NCBI GenBank assembly: GCA_045126975.1
Contig: JBGVPL010000027.1
Span: forward strand, 1-64,000
Source of the DNA: Aphodosoma sp045126975
Lineage (GTDB): Bacteria > Bacteroidota > Bacteroidia > Bacteroidales > Paludibacteraceae
Direction of reading: 5' to 3'
Length of the DNA stretch: 64,000 bases
Shown here: in pieces, positions 1-8,522 of the stretch
Numbering within the stretch: the first letter of the stretch is position 1
How the letters are laid out: each line of letters opens with the position of its first letter
The notes under the pieces: generated by a model
Told to the model about the DNA's origin: nothing
Seen by the model: the letters and a program-made list of their open reading frames with translations, nothing else
The model's database searches: none
Position numbers and translations under genes: made by a program

Positions 1-40
1 CCTCATTCACTCCTTACTCTCTCCCATACTACAACATACC

Positions 41-131
41 ATAAATATATCATAAATATAGGATAAATATACTATAAACATATGATAAACACATGATAAA
101 CACATGATAAACATACTATAACCCTACCCTC
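41..131. repeat. 11-bp tandem array followed by a 14-bp motif
   Basis: Seven consecutive degenerate 11-base units start at 41, 52, 63, 74, 85, 96 and 107; the two best are ATAAACACATG at 85 and 96. The array runs into ATAACCCTACCCTC at 118-131. The reverse complement of that 14-mer (GAGGGTAGGGTTAT) recurs at 48540-48553, again next to an 11-base array. No gene is visible around it. Confidence 0.85.
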
Positions 132-370
132 CAAGATAGTGAACCGAACCTGCAAGCAACCTATGCCGAAGGAGTTCGCCACTCAACCCCATCTTAAAAG
201 GTATTATTCAACATAAAACGCCGAAGGTCTGTCATTCTTTTGCCGAGATAAAACGCAGTTTTTAACGAGGTATATGTAAAAGAAAAATATGTTCTTATTT
301 CATTCTGTCAAAAAAAATAGCATGTGGTAAAAATATGTTACGATAGGGCAGTAACCTCAAAAAAGAGCAT
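132..370. other. intergenic stretch without a recognised gene
   Basis: No coding frame, RNA gene or promoter that I can support is present. The text around 150-240 contains two short GCCGAAGG words, but nothing else repeated or structured. Confidence 0.5.
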
Positions 371-408
371 AAAAAAAGTGGACTACGACGCATGTCGTAA
401 TCCACTTT
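371..408 (-). terminator. rho-independent terminator of tRNA-Lys
   Basis: On the minus strand a 14-base stem (AAGTGGATTACGAC with GTCGTAGTCCACTT, one T-G wobble) with a four-base loop is followed by a run of seven T. On the plus strand the wobble becomes a C-A mismatch, so the orientation matches the tRNA just upstream. Confidence 0.85.
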
Positions 409-413
409 TCCAG

Positions 414-486
414 TATACCCGGAGGGGCTCGAACCCTCGACCCATTGATTAAGAGTCAATTGCTCTACCAACTGAGCTACGGATAC
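414..486 (-). tRNA. tRNA-Lys (anticodon CTT)
   Basis: Read on the minus strand this gives a full cloverleaf: acceptor stem GTATCCG with CGGGTAT (G-T end pair and one T-G wobble), D arm with AGTTGGTAGA, anticodon stem ATTGA/TCAAT around the loop CTCTTAA (anticodon CTT, lysine), variable loop GGGTC, and T arm GAGGG/CCCTC with TTCGAGC. The discriminator base is A and CCA is not encoded. A strong terminator follows and a TAACTTTG promoter element lies about 60 bases upstream, so it looks like a single-gene unit. Confidence 0.95.
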
Positions 487-500
487 TTATACAATGCACA

Positions 501-535
501 ATTCATAATGCATAATTCATAATGCATAATTGCGA
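501..535. repeat. heptamer array (ATTCATA / ATGCATA)
   Basis: Five consecutive 7-base units (ATTCATA, ATGCATA, ATTCATA, ATGCATA, ATTGCGA) lie between the tRNA promoter element and the tRNA, so they would be in the tRNA precursor leader. Confidence 0.8.
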
Positions 536-546
536 ATTTGCGACTG

Positions 547-554
547 CAAAGTTA
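547..554 (-). promoter_or_regulatory. -7 promoter element for tRNA-Lys
   Basis: The minus strand reads TAACTTTG, a match to the Bacteroidota -7 element TANNTTTG. A -33 element at the usual spacing is not clear. The next feature downstream is the tRNA, giving a leader of roughly 55 bases. Confidence 0.6.
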
Positions 555-600
555 CAATTTTTTTCTGATATATCTATCAAAAAATACTATTTTTTTCAAA

Positions 601-628
601 ATTCCTCATTCCTCACTCCTCATTCCTA
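601..628. repeat. heptamer array at the clpC stop codon
   Basis: Four 7-base units ATTCCTC, ATTCCTC, ACTCCTC, ATTCCTA. Read on the minus strand the array encodes the last four residues (RNEE) and the TGA stop of clpC, so the gene end lies inside the array. Confidence 0.85.
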
Positions 629-3123
629 ATTTTCAAAGAGTTGCCTTCAGAGTTAACATCTACCACAACTTTTTCGCTCTTCATTTTACCCACTGATAGC
701 ATTTCTTCAACTATCAAATCTTCGAGATGTGTCTGTATTGAGCGTTGCAATGGACGTGCACCATATTGTTTATCAAAGCCTTTATCTGCTAAGAAATTAA
801 CTGCAGCATCCGACACTTCCAATTCAAATCCTAATCCTTTGCAACGAGCCTTAAATTTATCTAATTCGAGATTGATAATTTGATTTATATCGTTGCGAGT
901 GAGTTGATTAAAGTTGATAATTTCGTCAATACGATTTAAGAATTCAGGGGCAAATGTTTTCTCTAATGCTTTGCGAGTTACTGCATGTGCGTATGCTTGA
1001 TTGTCAGTCTTATCATCAGTTGCAAATCCCACACCACGACCAAAGTCTTTCAACTGGCGCGTACCTGCATTCGAAGTCATGATAATCACTGTGTTTTTGA
1101 AGTCGATTTTGCGACCTAAACCATCAGTGATAAAGCCCTCATCAAGCAGTTGCAATAATATGTTATATACCTCTGAATTAGCCTTTTCTATCTCGTCAAA
1201 TAGCACGATAGAGTAGGGTTTGCGGCGTATTTTTTCGGTCAATTGTCCGCCTTGCTCATAGCCTACATATCCCGGAGGTGCTCCTACCAATCGAGATACA
1301 GAGAATTTCTCCATAAATTCGCTCATATCGATACGCACAAGAGCATCAACTGAGCCAAACATATATTCAGCCAACTTTTTAGCTAACAATGTTTTACCTA
1401 CACCTGTAGGACCAAGGAATATGAACGATCCGATAGGCTTATTAGGGTCTTTTAATCCCACACGGCTACGGCGTATTGCACGAACCACTTTCTGCACCGC
1501 ATCATCTTGACCGATAACCTGTCCACGCAATGCCTCTCCCATTTTCAACAATCTTTCGTTTTCGCTCTCTGCAATACGTGTCAATGGTACGCCTGCCATA
1601 TTTGATATAGTGGCAGTTACGTCATCGCCTGTCACCATGATGCGATTTTCTTTGCTCTCAGCCAACCATTGTTTTTTCTCTAATTCTAATTGAGATGCCA
1701 ATGTAGCCACTTGGTCGCGATATTTTGCTGCAAGTTCAAAATCTTGACGCAATACAGCCTCTTTTTTCAAACCATCAAATTCGGCAATATTGTTTTCAAG
1801 TTCCTCAATATGAGCAGGTACACTAAGGTTAGTTAAGTGCATACGTGCTCCTACCTCATCCATTGCATCAATGGCTTTGTCAGGGAATGAGCGGTCAGTG
1901 ATGTATCTTTCTGTGAGATTTACACACAATTCTAATGCTTTATCGGTGTATGTCACTTGATGGTGGTCTTCGTAGCGGTCTTTGATGTTGCGAAGTATCT
2001 GTAGAGTTTCCTCTTTTGTAGTTGCTTCGACCAATATTTTTTGGAAACGGCGCTCTAATGCTCCGTCTTTTTCAATTGATTGGCGGTATTCGTTCAACGT
2101 AGTAGCACCGATACATTGAAATTTGCCTCTTGACAGAGCAGGTTTCAACATATTTGCTGTATCGAGCGAACCTGTAGTTGCCCCAGCACCTACAATCGTA
2201 TGTATCTCATCTATAAAGAGTATGATGTTAGGGTTTGCTTCCAATTCGTTCATCACCGATTTTAATCTCTCTTCGAATTGTCCACGATATTTTGTGCCTG
2301 CAAGCATAGCAGCCAAGTCGAGCGATACTATCTTTTTATCGAACAAAGCGCGAGGTACTTGGCGGTTTACAATGCGAGTTGCAAGTCCCTCTACAATAGC
2401 CGATTTACCTACACCAGGTTCTCCTATCAATACAGGATTGTTCTTTTTTCTACGGCTTAATATCTGTATTGTGCGTTGAATTTCTTCTTCGCGTCCAACT
2501 ACAGGGTCTAATTCTCCTTCTGCTGCTGCTTTTGATAAATCGCGAGAGAAATTATCTAATGCAGGAGTGTTTGAATTAGGGTTAGATGGGGTAGTTGCAG
2601 TTTTAGGTGCAGTGCCTGTGTTTTGGCGAGGCATACCATTATCTTCATCTTCCAAATCATCATCGTCGTCATAAACAGAGCCCATTTTAGGTTGTGGTAC
2701 AGAGGTGATTTGCGATTTGAATTTGTCGTAATCGATGCCCATTTCGCCAAACAATTTGACCAAATCGGTATCTTTTTGTCGCAATACTGCCATTATGAGA
2801 TGATGAGTGTGAACTTCTTGTGAATGTGATAGTTTTGCCTCTAAATTAGTTAGCAATAAAAGAGATTCTGTAGTGCGGTGTAATGAGGCTGGGTTAGCAT
2901 CGGGAGTGCTAATGTTTTTTATATCTTCTAATTTGGATTTCAACAATCCTAAATCAATTCCCAATTTGTTTAATATGTTCATTGCAGAGCAATCGCTCAA
3001 TCTCATCAATCCAAGCACAACGTGATTAGGAAATATTTGATTATCACCTAATCTCTCTCTTTCGCCATTGCTAAATTCAATAGCATTCTGTAAATTATTT
3101 GTTATATTATTATTGAAATTCAT
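613..3123 (-). CDS. clpC: ClpC-type AAA+ unfoldase, Clp protease ATPase subunit
   Basis: An 836-residue Hsp100 ATPase that would unfold substrates and feed them to ClpP in the cytoplasm. The sequence shows a Clp N-domain (about 1-150), an acidic and Asn/Pro/Thr-rich linker (about 150-190), a first AAA+ module with Walker A GEPGVGKSA and Walker B ILFIDEIHT, a middle region with a UVR-like FELAAKYRDQVATL segment as in ClpC, a second AAA+ module with GPTGVGKT and VLFDEIEKA, and the C-terminal D2-small domain. Length and architecture are normal for ClpC. The final residues RNEE and the stop are made by a heptamer repeat. DUF4270 lies about 100 bases upstream on the same strand, separated by a repeat hairpin. 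No clpP is in the window. Confidence 0.95.
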   Translation of the reverse strand: MNFNNNITNNLQNAIEFSNGERERLGDNQIFPNHVVLGLMRLSDCSAMNILNKLGIDLGLLKSKLEDIKNISTPDANPASLHRTTESLLLLTNLEAKLSHSQEVHTHHLIMAVLRQKDTDLVKLFGEMGIDYDKFKSQITSVPQPKMGSVYDDDDDLEDEDNGMPRQNTGTAPKTATTPSNPNSNTPALDNFSRDLSKAAAEGELDPVVGREEEIQRTIQILSRRKKNNPVLIGEPGVGKSAIVEGLATRIVNRQVPRALFDKKIVSLDLAAMLAGTKYRGQFEERLKSVMNELEANPNIILFIDEIHTIVGAGATTGSLDTANMLKPALSRGKFQCIGATTLNEYRQSIEKDGALERRFQKILVEATTKEETLQILRNIKDRYEDHHQVTYTDKALELCVNLTERYITDRSFPDKAIDAMDEVGARMHLTNLSVPAHIEELENNIAEFDGLKKEAVLRQDFELAAKYRDQVATLASQLELEKKQWLAESKENRIMVTGDDVTATISNMAGVPLTRIAESENERLLKMGEALRGQVIGQDDAVQKVVRAIRRSRVGLKDPNKPIGSFIFLGPTGVGKTLLAKKLAEYMFGSVDALVRIDMSEFMEKFSVSRLVGAPPGYVGYEQGGQLTEKIRRKPYSIVLFDEIEKANSEVYNILLQLLDEGFITDGLGRKIDFKNTVIIMTSNAGTRQLKDFGRGVGFATDDKTDNQAYAHAVTRKALEKTFAPEFLNRIDEIINFNQLTRNDINQIINLELDKFKARCKGLGFELEVSDAAVNFLADKGFDKQYGARPLQRSIQTHLEDLIVEEMLSVGKMKSEKVVVDVNSEGNSLKIRNEE

Positions 3124-3130
3124 TATAAGA

Positions 3131-3230
3131 CAATTAAGAATTAAGAATTAATAATTAATAATGAATAATTAAAAAAAAGTAATCAAAATGATAAATTATT
3201 CATTATTAATTGTTCATTATTCATTATTTA
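3131..3230. repeat. inverted pair of heptamer arrays
   Basis: Six units (CAATTAA, GAATTAA twice, TAATTAA, TAATGAA, TAATTAA) at 3131-3172 face five inverse units (TTATTCA, TTATTAA, TTGTTCA, TTATTCA, TTATTTA) at 3196-3230. Together they can fold into an AT-only hairpin between DUF4270 and clpC; the second array contains the DUF4270 stop codon. Confidence 0.85.
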
Positions 3231-4601
3231 AAATCCGTTGTAAAGGATTTTCATGCGCATAGGAGAATACTCGTTTTTGCCACTGCGAATAGTAGTTGCA
3301 GCAAGTTGAGTGAGTGGTTTGATGCTAGTAACGGATGTAGCTCCAGTTGTTGTTGAGGTTGCAGATTCTACAATTACAGGCATCAATATCATTTCTATAA
3401 TATCATCATCTTCAACCATTTCATTACGGAGATATTTAGTGATGAAGTATGCTAAATCGAGTTTGTAACCTCCTTTGCCTGCTATGTAATTAGCGATTAC
3501 GGCTGTGGTGTCAGTTGCAGTTGGTATTGTGTTGTATTTGATGAAATCATCGAATTGTTCGGTAGTCAGAGCGAGCAAGTAATATGGTTGTCCCATATAC
3601 ACATCGGTGCTATCGTAGTCAATGTTTTCGATAATGATTTCTGCAGCATTGATATTTAGTTGTTTATCACCTATTTTGCCATACATGCGTTTGCTCATTT
3701 CGCCAATAGGAATACGTATTTTAGGGTATATACCTGCGGCAGATTTTATGTAGTTTAAACTATCATGGCAAACTGCAATCTCTTGAATGTTAGGATGTGA
3801 GAATTTGTTTAATTGGCGTACTTCTTTATTTGATGGGAAAATTATGGTGGTGTTTACAATAGTATCTTTACCATTTTTTTGATACGTATAGTGATAGTAT
3901 AGATACATGTTGATTTGGTTGAAACAAATCAAAGTGGAAGAACCATAACGTGTTGTAAGATAAAGACCTTTGAATTCATCAAGAAAAGCTTCTTCATTTT
4001 TATATACCTCTTGTGGCATGTTGAAGAAACGTTCTAATTGTGTTTGGTCGAATTTATAACGTACGTATGGTGTTGCAGCAGAGTCTTCACTGACAGAGTC
4101 GGCACGTGATAGGTCGATAGATGTCATAAGGCGTTTGCCCATAAGGATGGTAGAGTCGCAGAAATCGCCAATGTTGAGATTTGACAAATATTGAGTGTTG
4201 TAATCGATAGATTGTTTATTGATTTCATAGATACTAAATTCGAGTGGTGCGTATGGCGAACCGAACCATGTATTGTAATACATCATCAATACTAACGAAT
4301 CTGGTTGAGGATTATATTTCGCTTCTGGAAAACGATAATCAATTGGAGGAGCGATTTGTAGAAGTAGTTCAGCCTTAGTGGTTCCGTATTTTGCACTATA
4401 AAATTCGCCAAGTATCATAGAGTCGGCTTGTGCTGAAATGGCTGGAACGTAGTAGTTTTCACTTTCAATCAAGAAAGTGTCGCTACAAATGGCAATTTCG
4501 TCTTCTTGTGGTTGGATTTCGATACCTACAGAATCATCGTTTTTGCATGCTGTTAATATTGCGGTTATAGCAATTATAACACATTTTATATATTGTTTCA
4601 T
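3228..4601 (-). CDS. DUF4270 lipoprotein
   Basis: A protein of about 457 residues of the DUF4270 family, known from Bacteroidota and often found next to glycogen synthase as here; its biochemical role is unknown. I start it at the ATG at 4601, because the following MKQYIKCVIIAITAILTAC is a clean lipoprotein signal peptide with the lipobox LTAC. The upstream extension of the frame is hydrophobic text that runs into a repeat hairpin. The mature protein begins KNDDSVG and is rich in Tyr, Asp and Asn; it is probably anchored in the outer membrane or periplasm. It follows the glycogen synthase gene on the same strand with a hairpin at 4619-4673 between them, so partial read-through from that gene is likely. 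Confidence 0.85.
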   Translation of the reverse strand: MKQYIKCVIIAITAILTACKNDDSVGIEIQPQEDEIAICSDTFLIESENYYVPAISAQADSMILGEFYSAKYGTTKAELLLQIAPPIDYRFPEAKYNPQPDSLVLMMYYNTWFGSPYAPLEFSIYEINKQSIDYNTQYLSNLNIGDFCDSTILMGKRLMTSIDLSRADSVSEDSAATPYVRYKFDQTQLERFFNMPQEVYKNEEAFLDEFKGLYLTTRYGSSTLICFNQINMYLYYHYTYQKNGKDTIVNTTIIFPSNKEVRQLNKFSHPNIQEIAVCHDSLNYIKSAAGIYPKIRIPIGEMSKRMYGKIGDKQLNINAAEIIIENIDYDSTDVYMGQPYYLLALTTEQFDDFIKYNTIPTATDTTAVIANYIAGKGGYKLDLAYFITKYLRNEMVEDDDIIEMILMPVIVESATSTTTGATSVTSIKPLTQLAATTIRSGKNEYSPMRMKILYNGF

Positions 4602-4618
4602 ATTGTATATTATATTAA

Positions 4619-4673
4619 AAAAGACAAAATAACAAAATAACAAAAATTATGTTATTATGTTATTCTGTCTTTT
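4619..4673. repeat. octamer-based hairpin repeat (copy 1)
   Basis: Arms of 23 bases at 4619-4641 and 4651-4673 are inverse complements with two mismatches, built from the 8-base unit AAAATAAC and its inverse. Related copies lie at 31262-31318, 47659-47718 and, as a half, 54668-54703. It sits just before the DUF4270 start. Confidence 0.8.
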
Positions 4674-4695
4674 ATAACGTTTTTATAAAATAGAT

Positions 4696-5529
4696 TTATT
4701 CTTCTTTGAGTTTAGGATAGATTTCGCAGAAAAAGTTCCAATAACCCTCTTGCATATTTTCGCCTTGATAAGGGAGATAAGGTATATTTTTTTCTTTGAT
4801 ATATGATTCTAACTCTTCTGAAATTGTATCTGAACCACAAATAATACCATCAGAATAGTTAATAGCTAATTTATGGAGGTTTTCAGTTTTTAATATTTCT
4901 CCTTTTAATATTTCGACATCTTGAGGCTCTATATCATTTAATAAAGCTCTATTGTCGAATCCTTCTCTAATAGGGCATTCAAAATCGTCTTTATATACTG
5001 AATAAATGATTTTTGAATTAGCAAAAAACGGATCTGATGCGTATGTTTTTTTGATGTATAATGGAGCTAAAGAGGCTATCCATCCATTGATATGGATAAT
5101 ATCTGGCGTCCAACGGAGTTTTTTGATAGTTTCTAAAACACTGCGCACATAAAAGATAATTCTTTCATCATTATCATCAAAGAAATTTTCTTCTTTATCT
5201 TTGGCTATTCCATTGCGGTGAAAATAATCTTCATTGTCAATAAAATAAACCTGCATTCTTGCTGCTTGAATAGTTGCAACTTTAATAATAAGAGGGTGGT
5301 CGTTATCGTCAATTATAACGTTTAATCCTGACAAACGTTGTACCTCATGTAATTGATTGCGACGTTCGTTAATATGTCCAAAGCAAGGCATAAAGGTACG
5401 GATTTCGCAACCTTTTTCTATGGTGTGTTGAGGAAATTGACGGCATATATCTGCGATTTCTGTCTCTTTGATATACGGGTTAATTTCTTGTGTTATGTAC
5501 AAAATTTTTACAGGTTCTTGGTCTTTCAT
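4696..5529 (-). CDS. short glycogen/starch synthase (GT5 N-terminal type)
   Basis: A 277-residue protein that matches the N-terminal catalytic half of GT5 glycogen synthases (ILYITQEINPYI start, then CFGHINERRNQLHEVQRLSG and the IIHINGWIASLAPLYIKK region). Full bacterial GlgA is about 475 residues; short single-domain versions of this kind are usual in Bacteroidota, so I read it as complete and not truncated. It would transfer glucose from a nucleotide sugar to glycogen in the cytoplasm, but the missing C-terminal Rossmann half makes the exact activity uncertain. It has its own promoter at 5583-5613 and is followed by the DUF4270 gene. Nearby amylases fit a glucan theme. Confidence 0.8.
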   Translation of the reverse strand: MKDQEPVKILYITQEINPYIKETEIADICRQFPQHTIEKGCEIRTFMPCFGHINERRNQLHEVQRLSGLNVIIDDNDHPLIIKVATIQAARMQVYFIDNEDYFHRNGIAKDKEENFFDDNDERIIFYVRSVLETIKKLRWTPDIIHINGWIASLAPLYIKKTYASDPFFANSKIIYSVYKDDFECPIREGFDNRALLNDIEPQDVEILKGEILKTENLHKLAINYSDGIICGSDTISEELESYIKEKNIPYLPYQGENMQEGYWNFFCEIYPKLKEE

Positions 5530-5582
5530 AAGGAGTTAGTGAAGTTAGTATCGAGTGTTTGTAGTAAGCAATTTTCGGATTG

Positions 5583-5613
5583 CAAAGTTACAAAAAAAAA
5601 GTGATATATACAA
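5583..5613 (-). promoter_or_regulatory. promoter of the glycogen synthase gene
   Basis: Minus strand TTG (5613-5611), 20 bases, TAACTTTG (5590-5583). The -33 element lies at the very edge of the REP-like repeat at 5611-5667. Confidence 0.7.
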
Positions 5614-5667
5614 TAGTAGAGACGCAATAGATTGTGTCTTTAACAATACATTGCGTCTCTATTATTG
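5611..5667. repeat. REP-like nested palindrome
   Basis: Eighteen-base arms at 5611-5628 and 5650-5667 are inverse complements with one mismatch (core GTAGAGACGCAAT / ATTGCGTCTCTAT). The left half also contains an inner palindrome GACGCAAT-AG-ATTGTGTC. It resembles the element at 15998-16100 in its GTAGRGACGCA head and nested design. Confidence 0.8.
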
Positions 5668-5673
5668 ATATTT

Positions 5674-5722
5674 GAAAAAAAGACACGAGATAAAATATTT
5701 TAAAGTCTAATATCTCGCATCT
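5674..5722 (-). terminator. terminator after the amylase genes, built from heptamers
   Basis: On the minus strand AGATGCGAGATA pairs with TATCTCGTGTCT across 18 bases and is followed by a run of T. The text is also a heptamer array (AGACACG, AGATAAA, then AAAGTCT, AATATCT, CGCATCT), starting 6 bases after the amylase stop codon. Confidence 0.7.
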
Positions 5723-5727
5723 AAATA

Positions 5728-8505
5728 TTATTTACGATATATTTTATATGCTTCTTGTGTGTTGTTGAAGTTTACAATAATCATATATAAGCCTTGAGGT
5801 AGAGAAGATACGTTGATTGCTTTTACATTACCTTCTGATATTACTTTTTGACCTTGTATGTTCATAACATCAACAGATGTAATTTCTTCTGAAGTTTCAA
5901 TAAATACGAAGTTGTCTGATATTGTAGGGTAGATAATACAATTAGATTTAAATTCAATATTTTCTACATCTGTCCATTCTGCAAATACATATTCAGATGG
6001 TACTTCTGGCAATTGGAAGTGTTGAGCAGTATAAACTTTAACTTCACCAGCTTTGAGTGTTATTTTGCTTCCTTCTGCTATAGATGTGCTATTGTTGGCG
6101 AGATAGTCGTACCAATTGGTTGTGCCGGCAGGAAGTGTGATTTCTTGTGGGTCAACGCTGATGTTAGATACGATGAATACGCGGTTGACGCCTTCGCCCC
6201 AAGTTATGCTACGAATAGGACGTCCGTGTGCTATGTCTTGTGCGGTAGGATTGCCTTCGAAGACTTGAGGTAAGAGACGAGTGCGGAGTTGGTTGATTTG
6301 ACCGATGATTTGGTATTGCGACATGCGCATAGGGTCGGTGTAGAAGCCTTTGCCTTCTGGGATTGGTTTTGGTTCAGTGCGATAGTCGCTGCTGTATTGG
6401 TCGGTAGTGTGTTTGTATGTAATAGATACGTCGTAGCCTAATTCTTCCCACATCCACATCATTTGAGGACCATTGAGCATTGTGCTCATAGCGACGTATG
6501 ACGCTACGCGGCTGAGGCGAGTGGCTTTGTCGGTTTTTACATCGCCATTGCCGTATTGCATAGCTTTATAACCACAGCGTTCTTCGTCGTGAGATTCGGC
6601 ATAAGAGACGTAGTTGTCGCGGTTGGCGTTGGTGAGGGCGCTGTTGTTTGTGCCATTATGCCAGCCCATAGCGAGTTCGAAATAGGCGTGAGTGGTATTG
6701 TCCCAACACATCATGCCTTTGTTGATGAGGGCAGATTGTTCGTTCCAACGATTCCAGTGTTCGAGGATGAAATATGCGTCTTCGCTTACGGCTTTGATGC
6801 TATTTTCGTAGTAGTCTTCGAGGATGTGTTGGTTGCCATAGTTGTCGCAGTTTTTACCGCAAAGGCCATGAGCCAAGTCCATACGATAACCGTCGATTTT
6901 ATATTCTTCGAGCCAATATTTGAGCACACGGTGGAAGAAGTTGCGAGTGCCTTCGAAGTCGTGGTTCCAGTCTTCGAACACATTGTCGCCATGAGGAGGA
7001 GTTACGTTGTAGTATGGGTTTTCGGCGAGTGGGAACATCTTGTTTTGAGGAGCCCAGCCTGTAGCGTGGTTGAACACCATATCCACGATGACAGCAATAC
7101 CACGGCGGTGACATTCATCGACCAATTTTTTGAACATTTCGTCAGTGCCGTAAGCCTTGTCGAGAGCAAAATAGTGGGTAGGGTTGTAGCCCCAAGAGAT
7201 ATTGCCTTCGAATTCGCTGATAGGCATAAATTCAATAGCATTTACACCGAGATTTTCGATATAATCCAAACGATCGTAAATAGCTTCTAATGAGCGAGCA
7301 GGGCAGAAGTCGTATACCCACAATTCGTAGATGATGAGGTTGTTTTTGTTTGGGCGTTTGAAGTTAAGAGTTGCTTCAGACCATTCGTATGGTTTGCGAG
7401 CAGTTTGGATAACAGCACAAGGACCATTAGCTTCTGCAGGATAAACTAATTGGTTAGGGTAGATTTCTTCAGAGATATAGTGGTCGTTAGGGTCAACTGT
7501 TTTGTGAGTAAAAGGGTCAGAAATTTGGACAGTTGAACCGTCAGGGCGGATTATCGCATATTGGAATACATACTCTTTGTTAGGTTCTAATCCAGTGATG
7601 TCGAGCCAGAAAAATCCAGTTTCGCCATCTTTTTTCATTTGATAATCGGTAGAGTAGGTCCAATTGTTGAAATCACCTAATACAAATACGTTTTGTGATG
7701 TTTGGTCTTTATTGTCTTTACTATAGAGGCAAAGTGTTACTTTTGTTGAGTCATCTTTGTAGTAAGTAATACCTTCTTTTAAACCTTCAGGGCGTGCTTC
7801 GTTGATAGGCTCATCTATAACACAAAAGAAGACCGTGTCAGTTTTTGTGTCGTTGTCAGTAGTAGCCGTTGCTACACAGGTGTAATTTCCTATTTCTGTG
7901 AATGTGTAGTTGTATGTTAATTCGGTTCCTTTGGTACGTGTGAGGGTTTTATTGTTGATAGAAAGTCTAATAGTAGCCTCTTCTGAAGTATTGATTTTGA
8001 AGTCAATTGAATCTCCTTTTTCAATCAATGAGTTGCCAACAGGGTTAGTGAATTTTATGTTTAATCCAGGTTCTACTAATTCAATATATATATCCTTTCC
8101 TTCATCTGATTTTCCTTCTTTATTTCCGCCAGGGCCATCGTTGAATACGAAAGCTAACTTTAAGATTTCTTCAGTTTCTGGACAGCCATAGTAAGAGTAT
8201 AGTTCAGGGATTCTCAAAACCCAAACGTCACCCTCTTTGGTCATTTTGTATTTTTCTTCACCACCTCTCCAAGTTGGGGCATATTTCCAATCGCCACCAT
8301 CTTTACTTTTTGAAGTGATAAGCCCTGTGTGAGCATAGCATGCTGTAGCATCAGCCATACCTCCATTACCTTCAGTAGGGTTAAATTTCACGATAATTTC
8401 ACCAGCATAATCTTTTGGAATAAATGCAGGTTCAGTTGTCACTTGAGCTTTAGCAAAAATGCACAATACAAGTACACTTAATGTTACTAATAATTTTTTT
8501 GTCAT
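5728..8505 (-). CDS. secreted GH13 alpha-amylase with CBM48 and T9SS tail (copy 1)
   Basis: A 925-residue secreted glucan hydrolase. Order: signal peptide ending AKAQ (1-21); an N-terminal domain rich in Gly/Lys/Asp seen in Bacteroidota amylases (22-145); an Ig/PKD-like domain (146-235); a CBM48-like module with LGDFNNW (236-340); the GH13 barrel (about 385-760) with region I VDMVFNH, nucleophile D543 in GYRMDLAHG, acid/base E582 in FILEHW and transition-state D640 in SYAESHDEE; a short beta domain; and a type IX sorting domain (about 855-925) ending QGLYMIIVNFNNTQEAYKIYRK in pieces. All three catalytic residues are present. It would cut alpha-1,4 glucans outside the cell. It is 17 bases after a very similar gene and shares its promoter; a terminator follows. 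Confidence 0.9.
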   Translation of the reverse strand: MTKKLLVTLSVLVLCIFAKAQVTTEPAFIPKDYAGEIIVKFNPTEGNGGMADATACYAHTGLITSKSKDGGDWKYAPTWRGGEEKYKMTKEGDVWVLRIPELYSYYGCPETEEILKLAFVFNDGPGGNKEGKSDEGKDIYIELVEPGLNIKFTNPVGNSLIEKGDSIDFKINTSEEATIRLSINNKTLTRTKGTELTYNYTFTEIGNYTCVATATTDNDTKTDTVFFCVIDEPINEARPEGLKEGITYYKDDSTKVTLCLYSKDNKDQTSQNVFVLGDFNNWTYSTDYQMKKDGETGFFWLDITGLEPNKEYVFQYAIIRPDGSTVQISDPFTHKTVDPNDHYISEEIYPNQLVYPAEANGPCAVIQTARKPYEWSEATLNFKRPNKNNLIIYELWVYDFCPARSLEAIYDRLDYIENLGVNAIEFMPISEFEGNISWGYNPTHYFALDKAYGTDEMFKKLVDECHRRGIAVIVDMVFNHATGWAPQNKMFPLAENPYYNVTPPHGDNVFEDWNHDFEGTRNFFHRVLKYWLEEYKIDGYRMDLAHGLCGKNCDNYGNQHILEDYYENSIKAVSEDAYFILEHWNRWNEQSALINKGMMCWDNTTHAYFELAMGWHNGTNNSALTNANRDNYVSYAESHDEERCGYKAMQYGNGDVKTDKATRLSRVASYVAMSTMLNGPQMMWMWEELGYDVSITYKHTTDQYSSDYRTEPKPIPEGKGFYTDPMRMSQYQIIGQINQLRTRLLPQVFEGNPTAQDIAHGRPIRSITWGEGVNRVFIVSNISVDPQEITLPAGTTNWYDYLANNSTSIAEGSKITLKAGEVKVYTAQHFQLPEVPSEYVFAEWTDVENIEFKSNCIIYPTISDNFVFIETSEEITSVDVMNIQGQKVISEGNVKAINVSSLPQGLYMIIVNFNNTQEAYKIYRK

Positions 8506-8522
8506 AATATTTTATTGTTTTA

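Noticed and set aside
4696..5529. Truncated glgA pseudogene
   Set aside because: The 277-residue length matches short single-domain glycogen synthases known from Bacteroidota. The frame is intact, has a promoter, and no second half lies downstream.
6556..7290. A 244-codon open frame on the plus strand
   Set aside because: It lies wholly antisense to the GH13 barrel of the amylase gene. Its translation is repetitive in Val, Phe and Glu, as expected from the complement of a biased coding frame, and it has no promoter of its own.
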